Part shown: piece after piece, positions 1 through 6,635 of the stretch | Layout: each line of letters opens with the position of its first letter | Position numbering within the stretch: position 1 is the first letter of the stretch | NCBI GenBank assembly: GCA_036568605.1 | Contig: DATCSE010000066.1 | Span: 1 to 6,835, forward strand | DNA: 6,835 nucleotides | Source of the DNA: DATCSE01 sp036568605 | GTDB lineage: Bacteria; Pseudomonadota; Gammaproteobacteria; Burkholderiales; Burkholderiaceae_C | Direction of reading: 5' to 3' | Position numbers and translations under genes: made by a program | Notes under the pieces: generated by a model | The model's database searches: none | Told to the model about the DNA's origin: nothing | The model's input: only the letters and a program-made list of their open reading frames with translations

Positions 1-1048
1 CGGGCTTGCCCATCGACATCGCCTCCAGCACGACGGCCCCGCCGCACTCGAGCAGGCTGGGCAGGACCAGGCAGTCGGCCTCCTGCAGCGCCCTTGCACA
101 GTCGCTTTGGGCCATCCACCCGGCGAACTGCACCGTGCCCACGTCCGCTTCCCCCGTCGCGAGCACATTGAACTCGCGGGCCACCTGCTCGAGTCGCGCA
201 CGCTCCGTGCCGTCGCCGATCACGCGCAGGCGCATCGGCGCTCGACCGCGGGCCTTTGCAAAGGCGAGGATCAGCAGCTCGACCGCCTTCCAACCCACCA
301 GGCGACCGAGGAACACGAAGGTCACGACGGCACCGCCATCGTCCGACCGCAGAGATCCCGTTGCAGCATCAGCCGATCGCCACAGGCCGAGATCGACACC
401 GTTCTCGACCAGCCGAATCACGCGCGGGCAAAGGCCCTTGGGGAGCGCCTCTTCGGTACGCTCGTTGGCCACCAGCAGGCAGGCGGCGTGGCGCTTGCCC
501 GGCAGCAGGCGATTCATCAGTTGCGAGAACCAGCGGCCCAGGCCCAGCAAATGGCGTTCGGCGTAGCCGCGTCGCTTGCGAAAGTGCGGCGGGTAGTCCA
601 TCCCGCCGTTCATCGGTCCGATGACGACCGGCGCGCCCAAGCCGAAGATCGTCGACGGCTCGCGCGGGGATACGGGCATCGGTTGGTGGATCACGTCGAT
701 GCCTTCGGTTTCGACCAGCTTGCGAATGATTCGCCGTTGCGCGAACTGCGTGCTCAGGCGAGCCACAAACCCCGTGGTGAAGTACGAAATCTGGTCGGGC
801 AGGCGACTGCCGATACGCCACAGCAGACGGTGCAGCCAGGTGTCCTCGGCATAGTGGATGCGCATTTCATCCGGGAACAGGTTCGACAACTCCGGTCGTG
901 TGCGTGCATGCGTCACCAGCCAGACTTGGATGCCTCGCTGCCTCAGCACGCGGAAGTAGTGCAGCGCCAGAGCGGCCTCGCCGCCGAAACGTGCCGAGGC
1001 GTGCTCGGCGACGATCAGGACTCGGATGGCCGACGCGTCAGGCGACAT
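1..1048 (-). CDS. GT4-family glycosyltransferase, C-terminus cut by window edge
   Basis: Predicted cytoplasmic, membrane-associated retaining glycosyltransferase of family GT4 (GT-B fold), likely adding one sugar to a lipid-linked exopolysaccharide repeat unit. The 349 visible codons run from an ATG at 1048 to the left edge without a stop. The N-terminal Rossmann half begins RVLIVAEHASARFGGEA (residues 9-25), with the glycine-rich acceptor loop typical of the family. The C-terminal half shows ENGVD (215-219), FLGRLVGWKAV (246-256), RVIGDG (275-280) and the nucleotide-sugar E-x7-E motif ECGGAVVLE (334-342), followed by AMSMGKP. About 40-60 residues should be missing. The start is supported by GGAAG at 1058-1062, 9 nt upstream. 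It overlaps the end of the acetyltransferase gene by 11 nt, which implies the same transcript and probably translational coupling. Donor and acceptor sugars cannot be read from the sequence. Confidence 0.93.
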   Translation of the reverse strand, partial: MSPDASAIRVLIVAEHASARFGGEAALALHYFRVLRQRGIQVWLVTHARTRPELSNLFPDEMRIHYAEDTWLHRLLWRIGSRLPDQISYFTTGFVARLSTQFAQRRIIRKLVETEGIDVIHQPMPVSPREPSTIFGLGAPVVIGPMNGGMDYPPHFRKRRGYAERHLLGLGRWFSQLMNRLLPGKRHAACLLVANERTEEALPKGLCPRVIRLVENGVDLGLWRSADAATGSLRSDDGGAVVTFVFLGRLVGWKAVELLILAFAKARGRAPMRLRVIGDGTERARLEQVAREFNVLATGEADVGTVQFAGWMAQSDCARALQEADCLVLPSLLECGGAVVLEAMSMGKP

Positions 1049-1598
1049 GGCGTGGTGCTTCCGTCTGAGGCGTCATCACGGCGGCCCGGTCGCCGGGCGC
1101 AACGACGCGCGCGCCCGGCGGAACGTCATCGATCACCAGCGTGTTCGCGCCGATCCGTGCATGGTCACCGATGTGGATAGGTCCGAGGACCTTGGCACCG
1201 GCGCCCATGTCGACATGGCCGCCGATCATCGGCACACCTCCTCGTGCCGCCCCTATCGTCACCTGCTGGAAGAGCAGACAGTTCGGGCCAATCACGGCAT
1301 CCGGATGAATCACGATGCCGTTGGGATGCGGCATCACCAAGCCGCCGCCGATCTTGCATCCGAGCGGAATGTCCGTGCCGGTGAGCACGCTCCAGAACCG
1401 ATGCCGCAGTACCGCAGCCTTGCGCATCACCGCGCCCCAGGGCGCATGACTGGAGCGCCAGCGCTCGTAACTGCGCAGGCTTGCCAGCAGCGAGCGGGAC
1501 GGAGCCCATTCGAACCAACCCTTCGCTTCGCGCTTCCAGTCGGGCACGCTGGCCGAGATCGGGTTCTCGATGTGAGGCAACGCGGTCGGGTCGATCAC
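1038..1598 (-). CDS. CysE-like left-handed beta-helix acetyltransferase, probable exopolysaccharide O-acetyltransferase
   Basis: A 186-residue hexapeptide-repeat acyltransferase related to serine O-acetyltransferase, but shorter than CysE (about 270 residues). The N-terminal 65 residues are a short helical part, and residues 75-175 form the beta-helix with acetyl-CoA-binding repeats (MGAGAKVLGP 131-140, HIGDHARIGANTLV 142-155). The segment TDIPLGCKIG to MPHPNGIVI aligns with CysE without gaps and keeps the catalytic Asp (D76) and His (H91), spaced 15 residues apart as in the E. coli enzyme. The CysE residues that hold serine are not kept: the Asp before the catalytic His is Pro90, and the Arg-His of the DRHPKI loop is replaced in GGVPMI (120-125). 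I infer that it acetylates a sugar or sugar nucleotide rather than serine. The start is GTG, supported by GAAGGA 6 nt upstream. It lies 24 nt after the GT26 gene. Confidence 0.9.
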   Translation of the reverse strand: MIDPTALPHIENPISASVPDWKREAKGWFEWAPSRSLLASLRSYERWRSSHAPWGAVMRKAAVLRHRFWSVLTGTDIPLGCKIGGGLVMPHPNGIVIHPDAVIGPNCLLFQQVTIGAARGGVPMIGGHVDMGAGAKVLGPIHIGDHARIGANTLVIDDVPPGARVVAPGDRAAVMTPQTEAPRHVA

Positions 1599-1604
1599 GA
1601 TGGG

Positions 1605-1610
1605 TCCTTC
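1605..1610 (-). promoter_or_regulatory. Ribosome binding site fixing the GTG start of the acetyltransferase
   Basis: GAAGGA on the minus strand sits 6 nt before the GTG at 1598-1596. No in-frame ATG lies near it, so this site decides the start. Confidence 0.7.
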
Positions 1611-1622
1611 AGGTCCGCCACC

Positions 1623-2837
1623 CTACACAAGGTTCCGATTGCTTGGGGAGCTTGTCGTCGTCGCCCTGGCGATCACATGCTCAGCCCCGCAAAGCCGGAA
1701 GATTCTACGAACGGCCGCGCTCGGCCCGTGCAGGCTCAGCCGCGGCTCCGCACCGTACACGCCACGCGCCAACTGGATCAGGCCCACGAAAGCGCTATCG
1801 ACCCAGGTCACGTCGGCCAAATCCAAACGCAACATGGACGAACTGCCTGCCGCCTCGCTCAGCACGGCACGCAAGGGCCCCAGCGCTTCGCGGCACCAGT
1901 CGCCGCGCAAGGTGACGACCATGGCATCCGGCAAATGCGCCACGTGCAAGCGCGGCGCGACAGGCATCGGCCGCAGCAGCCTGCGCCAGAGCATCCACGC
2001 TCTGAGCGGCACGACCCGGCCGATCATCCATCTCACCAGCAGCGCGCCGTCGTTCCAATAGCGGCGCCACAGATCCGGCTGCTCCTTGATTCGCCACAGC
2101 CATTCCATGCCCAAACGCTGGACCCTCTCCGGCGCCCGCTGCACGTGGCCCGCGACGAAGTTGACGACCGCACCGAGATGCGAGACGAGCGGCGCGCTCA
2201 GCCGGGCTCGGTTGCGCTCGATCCAGGCCTGACCCTTCTGCGCACCCAGTGCCACGATCACGAAGTGTGCGCCGCTGCCGTTGATCTGCTCCACGACAGG
2301 CCCCGCGCTCATGTCATCCAGCGAGCCGAAACCGGCCGCATTGAATCCGACGGCGTGCGCGCCGGTGGCGTTCTGGTTCAGGCGACGGCAGGCCTGTTCT
2401 GCCGCTCCCGGCGGGCCACCGAAGAAGAAGACACGCAGCGCCGGACCCGGATGCGCGGCCAGGCGCTCGAACAGGTCGGCGCCGGAGACACGCTCGCGAA
2501 TCGGCAAGCCGAGGCACCGCGCGACCCAGACCAGCGGCATGCCATCGACCAGGCTCAAATCGCTGTGCAGCAGCGACTCGCGAAATGCCGTGTCTTTCGA
2601 TGCGGCGACCGCAAAGTTGAGATTTGGCGTCGAGATGAAGCAGCGCTGACCGCCGAAGCCGCATGCGCGGATGTGGTCGACGGCGTCGTCGAGGCTGATG
2701 ATGTCCAGCGGTACGCCGAGCACGCAAACCACGTCGCGCTGGAACGTCGCATCCCAACGCCGCGGCGAGGCTGCGGCATCGGACGGTGCGGCCGCGGCGG
2801 CGCGGTCGATTGCGCTGATGTCACGCCCGGCCATCAT
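1623..2837 (-). CDS. WecG/TagA/CpsF (GT26) glycosyltransferase fused to a C-terminal STAS-like domain
   Basis: A 404-residue protein with two parts. Residues 33-262 are a GT26 glycosyltransferase of the WecG/TagA/CpsF/GumM group, which transfers ManNAc, ManNAcA, GlcA or a similar sugar to an undecaprenyl-linked acceptor at the cytoplasmic membrane. Family landmarks are STPN (69-72), LVDGMPLVW with the presumed catalytic Asp (D98), RVSGADL (116-122), VFFFGG (136-141), GAQKGQAW (198-205) and the C-terminal appendage around EWLWRIKEQPDLWRRY (245-260) that in TagA helps form the active site and membrane contact. A basic, hydrophobic linker (264-292) leads to residues 295-392, which resemble a STAS domain: LRLDLADVTWVDSAFVG, then LSLHGPSAAVRRIFRLCGAEHV. 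The STAS call is by pattern only. At the usual phospho-Ser position (DSSG in SpoIIAA) the sequence reads DSAF. The start is one of two adjacent ATGs (2837 or 2834), overlapping the GT2 gene by 14-17 nt without a strong Shine-Dalgarno. The frame stays open upstream to 3461, but that part only mirrors the GT2 gene. Confidence 0.92.
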   Translation of the reverse strand: MMAGRDISAIDRAAAAAPSDAAASPRRWDATFQRDVVCVLGVPLDIISLDDAVDHIRACGFGGQRCFISTPNLNFAVAASKDTAFRESLLHSDLSLVDGMPLVWVARCLGLPIRERVSGADLFERLAAHPGPALRVFFFGGPPGAAEQACRRLNQNATGAHAVGFNAAGFGSLDDMSAGPVVEQINGSGAHFVIVALGAQKGQAWIERNRARLSAPLVSHLGAVVNFVAGHVQRAPERVQRLGMEWLWRIKEQPDLWRRYWNDGALLVRWMIGRVVPLRAWMLWRRLLRPMPVAPRLHVAHLPDAMVVTLRGDWCREALGPLRAVLSEAAGSSSMLRLDLADVTWVDSAFVGLIQLARGVYGAEPRLSLHGPSAAVRRIFRLCGAEHVIARATTTSSPSNRNLV

Positions 2838-4035
2838 CGCGTTTGGTCCGCACCCACTCGACCTGCCGCTTGCGCAGGAGCTTGAGGTACATCGGGATCT
2901 TCCGAAGAACGTACAACGGGGCAGTCGACAGTTCCCACAGCGAAACCGCAGACCGACCAAAACCGGCCCACGCGGCCAGGACTGCCACGCCGAGCAAGGA
3001 CAGTGCCGAGCTGGACAAAACCAGCGGCCACACCGCTCCTCCAACGAACCAGAACGCGGCCGTCGCCACCCACCAGCCGGACAACCCGAGGACCAGCGAT
3101 GCGAGCGGCGGAACGCACAGGTCGAGCACCAGCGCGGCCAACGACGGTTGCCAGGTCGCGATCGCACGCGCCAGCAGACGCGGGCCGGCGGCGGCAATGA
3201 CACGCAAGTGGCCATGCTCCCAGCGCGTGCGCTGCGCTTGCAGACCTTCGGCATTGCTGGGAAACGAGCTGCTGACACCGGCATCGACCAGAAATTGCGG
3301 CGCATGGCCCGCCGTCGCGAGATCCAGTCCGAGCTGCATGTCTTCGACGATATGCCCGCTCGCAAGCGGCGCGCTGCGCAGTTGCTCCCATGGAAACGCC
3401 ATGCCGGTGCCCATGAGCTGGCATGGCAGCCCCAGCCGCGCGTAGCCCAGCGGCCGCACATGGTTCTTGACGATCCAGGCGAACTCGGCCATGCGGATCT
3501 TCAGCCCGGACCTGGGCGGCGCATGCATCCGGTACAGCGCTTGCGTGGCCCGGCCGGTGCGATGGCAATGCCGCACGAGCAGATCGAGCGAGCCGGGCGC
3601 GACGATGCAGTCCGCGTCAACGATGACCACCACGTCGGGCGGGTCGGCCTGCAGATGGCGCACGCCGAAGTCCAGTGCGTAGCCCTTGCCGCGCCGCACC
3701 GAATCCTGGCGCTGCACGACCTCGGCGCCGGCCGCGGCGGCGACGGAGGCCGTGTCGTCGCTGCAGTTGTCGGCAACGACCAGCACACGATCGCGCGCCT
3801 GCAGCTGTGGCAGCACGCTTCTCAACGGTTCGAGGATGCCCGTTGCCTCGTCGTGGGCCGGCATCAGCACCGCGACCCGCGCGCGCGGGTCGGCCGAGCT
3901 CGCGAGCGTGGAACGGGATTCGGCTCGCGGCAGCAGCGCCGCCAAGACCTGCAGCAGCAGCAAGAGTACCGGGACGAGGACGAGCAGGCTGAGACCGCTC
4001 ATCACCCATCCCGCCATCTCCAGCGCCGGCAGCAC
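2821..4035 (-). CDS. Membrane-anchored GT2-family glycosyltransferase
   Basis: A family GT2 (GT-A fold) inverting glycosyltransferase, 404 residues from the GTG chosen here. One membrane helix (about 10-34) precedes the catalytic domain: VLMPAHDEATG (57-66), VVADNCSDDTA (86-96), RRGKGYALDFG (114-124), metal-binding DAD in VIVDADC (140-142), GTGMAFPW (209-216), acceptor-side ED (231-232) and a QxxRW motif, QRTRW (268-272). Residues 299-360 hold two or three further membrane helices, followed by a basic C-terminus. The layout matches polysaccharide glycosyltransferases acting on lipid-linked or growing chains; QxxRW also occurs in processive synthases such as cellulose, hyaluronan and PNAG synthases, but the protein has few helices, so single-sugar transfer is at least as likely. 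The GTG at 4035 has GGGAG 7 nt upstream and begins 2 nt after the upstream stop. ATGs at 4017 and 4002 are alternatives with poorer spacing. It overlaps the next gene by 17 nt. Confidence 0.92.
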   Translation of the reverse strand: MLPALEMAGWVMSGLSLLVLVPVLLLLLQVLAALLPRAESRSTLASSADPRARVAVLMPAHDEATGILEPLRSVLPQLQARDRVLVVADNCSDDTASVAAAAGAEVVQRQDSVRRGKGYALDFGVRHLQADPPDVVVIVDADCIVAPGSLDLLVRHCHRTGRATQALYRMHAPPRSGLKIRMAEFAWIVKNHVRPLGYARLGLPCQLMGTGMAFPWEQLRSAPLASGHIVEDMQLGLDLATAGHAPQFLVDAGVSSSFPSNAEGLQAQRTRWEHGHLRVIAAAGPRLLARAIATWQPSLAALVLDLCVPPLASLVLGLSGWWVATAAFWFVGGAVWPLVLSSSALSLLGVAVLAAWAGFGRSAVSLWELSTAPLYVLRKIPMYLKLLRKRQVEWVRTKRDDGRA

Positions 4036-4037
4036 GC

Positions 4038-5291
4038 TCAGGCTCCCAGCGGAACCGGCTCCGGCCGGGCAAACAACGCGGCCAACTTCGCCGCCTCGCG
4101 GTCGATGTCGTGGCGCTCGACCACGCGGCGATGCGCGGCTTCGCCGATCCGCGACAGTTCGCTTGCCGGGGCGGCCAGGCATTCGCGCAGGGCCGCCACC
4201 AACGCATCGAGGTCGCCTGCAATGCAAAGCCAACCCTCTTGGGCATCACGAACGAGTTCCGGAATCCCGGCAACGTAAGTCGATACGACCGGCCGGCGCA
4301 GCGCCATCGCCTCCATCAGCACCACCGGCAGTCCTTCGGCAAAGCTCGGAAGCACCAGCGCGCGCGCGGCCAGGATCTCGTCGCGGACCTGCGCGCTGCT
4401 GATCCACCCGGTGATGCGTACATGCGCCTCCAGCCCCGCGGCACGCACCATCGCCTCGATCTCGCCCCGCATCTCGCCATCGCCGGCGAGCACGAGCTGA
4501 CACGGGATGCCGTCACGCCGCAGCCGCTCCGCGGCGCGGACAAGCAAGTGCTGCGCCTTCTGCTCGCAGAGCCGGCCGACGCAAACGAGGCGCGGCACAT
4601 CCTGCGGCCCGTTCTGCGGGCCGGCATAGAAGTCGCGCTCCAGCCCGCAATGCACCACTTCGACCTTGGCCCAATGCGCAGCCGGTGTCCAGCGGTACAG
4701 CTGGCTGCGGCCGAACGAGCTGATCGCGACGACGAACGCCGAGCGTTCAATCTTCTGTGGAAGGCTCAGCGCTTCGGGCCGGTCGAACTCTTCCGGCCCA
4801 TGCACCGTGAAGCTGTAGCGCGGACCGCCAAGCGCGCGCAGCAGCATCGCGACCGCGGTGGAGTTCGTGCCGAAATGCGAATGCAGGTGCTCGATGCCCA
4901 GTTCGCGACACCAGTCGAGGAGCCTGCAAGCCTCGGCGAGATAGACCAGGTGGTACAGGAGCGGGCGGTCGGATCCGCGCGAGGTGCGCCACGCCAGCAC
5001 CAAGGCTTCGAGGAACCGCCGCGGCTGCGTGCACAGCGCTTGCAGCGTCGGCCGCACGAGCCCGACGAGACCTTCACGCAAGACATAGCGCGTGCGGGCT
5101 CGCTCGAGCTGATCGGTTTCGTCGACGACCGGGTCACTCCAGCCGCGGATCGCGAAGCGCGTGATCGCGAGGCCGCGACGCTCCAGTGCGAGGATCTCAC
5201 GGCGGATGAACGTGTGGCTGACCTTGGGGTACTGGTTGATCAGATAGGCCACGCGGCGTGTTGTCGTGCCGTCGGCGGTGTGTTCGGACAT
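4038..5291 (-). CDS. WcaL/AmsK-like GT4-family glycosyltransferase
   Basis: A 417-residue retaining GT-B glycosyltransferase of family GT4, first gene of the minus-strand operon. The N-terminus VAYLINQYPKVSHTFIRREI (14-33) is characteristic of the colanic acid/amylovoran WcaL/AmsK/ExoL-like subgroup, in which the ordered S-x-TFI segment lies near the acceptor site. Further landmarks are HLHSHFGTNS (135-144), FTVHGPEEFD (161-170), VVHCGLE (212-218), CVGRLCEQKAQHLLV (237-251), LVLAGDG (266-272) and the E-x7-E motif EGLPVVLME (319-327), followed by AMALRRPVV and AGIPELV. No membrane helix is evident, so it should work at the cytoplasmic face on a lipid-linked oligosaccharide. The start is ATG 5291. 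The Shine-Dalgarno is weak, but this is the first plausible Met before the conserved N-terminus, and upstream codons in this frame run into the divergent gene. The exact sugar is not predictable. Confidence 0.94.
   Translation of the reverse strand: MSEHTADGTTTRRVAYLINQYPKVSHTFIRREILALERRGLAITRFAIRGWSDPVVDETDQLERARTRYVLREGLVGLVRPTLQALCTQPRRFLEALVLAWRTSRGSDRPLLYHLVYLAEACRLLDWCRELGIEHLHSHFGTNSTAVAMLLRALGGPRYSFTVHGPEEFDRPEALSLPQKIERSAFVVAISSFGRSQLYRWTPAAHWAKVEVVHCGLERDFYAGPQNGPQDVPRLVCVGRLCEQKAQHLLVRAAERLRRDGIPCQLVLAGDGEMRGEIEAMVRAAGLEAHVRITGWISSAQVRDEILAARALVLPSFAEGLPVVLMEAMALRRPVVSTYVAGIPELVRDAQEGWLCIAGDLDALVAALRECLAAPASELSRIGEAAHRRVVERHDIDREAAKLAALFARPEPVPLGA
4043..4047 (-). promoter_or_regulatory. 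Ribosome binding site favouring a GTG start for the GT2 gene
   Basis: GGGAG lies inside the last codons of the upstream GT4 gene, 7 nt before GTG 4035-4033. The competing ATG at 4017 has GGAG directly abutting it, which is poor spacing. The layout suggests translational coupling. Confidence 0.5.
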
Positions 5292-5336
5292 CTTGTGCTG
5301 TGCCTGCTGCGGGTCCTGCGGACTGCCACGACCAAC

Positions 5337-5345
5337 TGCTAGTAT
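5337..5345 (+). promoter_or_regulatory. Possible extended -10 promoter element for the SGNH hydrolase gene
   Basis: TGCTAGTAT fits the TGn-TATAAT extended -10 pattern, with 4 of 6 hexamer bases matching. A start of transcription near 5352 would give a leader of about 50 nt. No clear -35 hexamer lies 16-18 nt upstream, so the call is weak. Confidence 0.28.
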
Positions 5346-5385
5346 GCACTCGGCAGGGCGGCGCATTGATGGTGTGCCGGCCATT

Positions 5386-5394
5386 GAGCGAGGA
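5386..5394 (+). promoter_or_regulatory. Ribosome binding site of the SGNH hydrolase gene
   Basis: GAGCGAGGA is placed 8 nt before ATG 5403. A nearer ATG at 5395 is in another frame and has no coding support, so this site selects 5403. Confidence 0.65.
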
Positions 5395-5402
5395 ATGCAC
5401 GA

Positions 5403-6470
5403 ATGGGCCGCACTGTTGTCTGGGTAGGTCTGAGTCTCTTGTGCGCCATGCTGCTGGCACTGGTTGCGCTCCTGAGCTACGGCGGCGCACGAAGTACGAT
5501 GACCTCCGCACAGCGCGGCGTGCCGGCTGCCGCCGTGCCTATCGGTGTCATGGGCGACTCGGACAGCGCGTCCTACGACGAAAAGCCTGGCCCCTACTTC
5601 GCCAGTCGTCTGCAATGGACTGAGGTGCTTGCGCAGATGCGTCCCGATCAAGTGGATCTCGGCGAATGGGGTTCGTGGGGCGTTCCGCGTTGGATGTCGA
5701 TGACCCGTGTGCGCGATGGCCTCGGTTTGCGCTGGCGTGGTCCACGCCGCACGGAGTTCCGCCATGATTTGGCGTGGGCCTCATCGTGCTACTCGCTGAT
5801 GGAGGGCGGTTGGCGTCAGGCCGAGCGACTCTCGGACATCATGGACGAGGAACCGGAGCGCTGGAAGCAAGGCATCGTCATCGTTCGTGTAGGTACCAAC
5901 GACTTCGGCAAGACGCCGCCGCTGCTGCAATTGCGCGACGACCCGACCGCGCCGGCGGTACGGGCGTTGATGGATCGATGCGTGGCGTACATACGTGACG
6001 CCATGGCTTTGATCCACCGCAAACATCCCGAGGTCCGGTTTGTCCTCGTCGGAATCTTCGACAACGTCCACTGGCCGCCCTATTTTTCGGATTTCGCCAC
6101 ACCAGCGGGCTTGCGCAATGTGTCGCAGGGACTCGACTACTACGACAACGCGCTGCGCGCGCTGGCAGCGGCCGATGCGCGCATCGCCTTTTTCGATGAT
6201 CGAGCGTGGTTCGCCGCCCATTGGGGCGGCCGCGACGCCCATGACGGCCGGCCCGCCTACAGCACGGTCAAGATCGGCAGGCTGGCCGTCACGAACACAG
6301 AGGGCGACCGGCCCGACAACGCATTGCTCGCCACCGGGCACGCCGGCCTCGCATGGAATGCGCTGTGGGCACAATCACTCGTGGACTTGATTCGCAAGTC
6401 ATTCAACGCCCCGATCAAGCCGGTCACCGATTCAGAAATCTTGTCGTTTGTCGAGGCACGAGTGCCTTGA
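5403..6470 (+). CDS. SGNH/GDSL-type hydrolase, exported or membrane-anchored, polysaccharide-associated
   Basis: A 355-residue protein with an N-terminal hydrophobic segment (about 5-27, ending YGGARS), which is a signal peptide or signal anchor, so the catalytic domain should lie in the periplasm. Block I is VMGDSDSAS with the likely nucleophile in GDS (51-53). Block III is RVGTNDF, giving GTND (164-167). The conserved late His is in LLATGHAG (H313). The usual Asp three residues before this His is Ala310, so a classical DxxH dyad is not visible; D302 or D305 would need another geometry. SGNH enzymes remove, or sometimes transfer, O-acyl groups on sugars and lipids. Beside a polysaccharide operon containing an acetyltransferase, a role in polymer O-acetylation is plausible but inferred. 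AGGA at 5391-5394, 8 nt upstream, supports the ATG. It is transcribed divergently from the operon. Confidence 0.88.
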   Translation: MGRTVVWVGLSLLCAMLLALVALLSYGGARSTMTSAQRGVPAAAVPIGVMGDSDSASYDEKPGPYFASRLQWTEVLAQMRPDQVDLGEWGSWGVPRWMSMTRVRDGLGLRWRGPRRTEFRHDLAWASSCYSLMEGGWRQAERLSDIMDEEPERWKQGIVIVRVGTNDFGKTPPLLQLRDDPTAPAVRALMDRCVAYIRDAMALIHRKHPEVRFVLVGIFDNVHWPPYFSDFATPAGLRNVSQGLDYYDNALRALAAADARIAFFDDRAWFAAHWGGRDAHDGRPAYSTVKIGRLAVTNTEGDRPDNALLATGHAGLAWNALWAQSLVDLIRKSFNAPIKPVTDSEILSFVEARVP

Positions 6471-6635
6471 GAGCGGCCCCGCGTTGCTCGACCAATTGAA
6501 TCTATTTGTAAACGCAAGCGCCCGGCGATGGTGTGGACTTTGCTTCTGATCTTCGGCAGGATGTGCATCTCGTCGCGGTTACAACTTTCTCACAGCCGTG
6601 TTGAGCGCGCTGGCAGACTCTGCGGCGTTCAAAAT

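Larger units (their letters stand above)
5292..5402. promoter_or_regulatory. Divergent intergenic region between polysaccharide operon and SGNH hydrolase
   Basis: This 111-bp region is the only non-coding gap serving the 5' ends of both the minus-strand operon and the plus-strand hydrolase gene, so promoters for both probably lie here. The only core element I can point to is an extended -10-like sequence on the plus strand at 5337-5345, TGCTAGTAT. No convincing -35 box, sigma-54 (GG-N10-GC) site or long operator palindrome was found. CATTGA occurs twice, at 5364-5369 and 5382-5387, which may be chance. Confidence 0.45.

Noticed and set aside
107..1180. 357-codon plus-strand open frame opposite the left-hand GT4 gene
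   Set aside because: Antisense shadow; the minus strand encodes an uninterrupted GT4 protein with an E-x7-E motif.
1026..2885. 619-codon plus-strand open frame opposite the acetyltransferase and GT26 genes
   Set aside because: It is antisense to two genes with clear family motifs. Its translation is rich in Arg, His and Gln with no recognisable fold, as expected from the reverse of GC-biased codons.
2838..3461. N-terminal extension of the GT26 protein (frame open to an ATG at 3461)
   Set aside because: The extension is Cys/Arg/Ser-rich, lies wholly inside the GT2 gene in another frame and has no homology features; the GT26 core begins just after the ATG pair at 2837/2834.
2671..4278. 535-codon plus-strand open frame opposite the GT2 gene
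   Set aside because: Low-complexity Arg/Gln/His-rich translation without motifs, mirroring the GT2 gene; no supported start or neighbours.
5364..5387. CATTGA direct repeat in the divergent spacer
   Set aside because: Two 6-nt copies 18 nt apart can occur by chance, with no third copy or extended similarity.
5292..5765. N-terminal extension of the first GT4 protein into the divergent gene
   Set aside because: It would cross the intergenic spacer and the SGNH hydrolase coding region, and has no domain; the conserved N-terminus starts right after ATG 5291.
6471..6490. Possible terminator after the hydrolase gene (GAGC...GCTC)
   Set aside because: Only a 4-bp stem with an 11-nt loop and no T-run.
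6611..6624. Possible sigma-54 promoter (TGGCAG...TGC) before the lipoprotein gene
   Set aside because: The GG-to-GC spacing is 8 nt instead of the required 10, so it does not fit.
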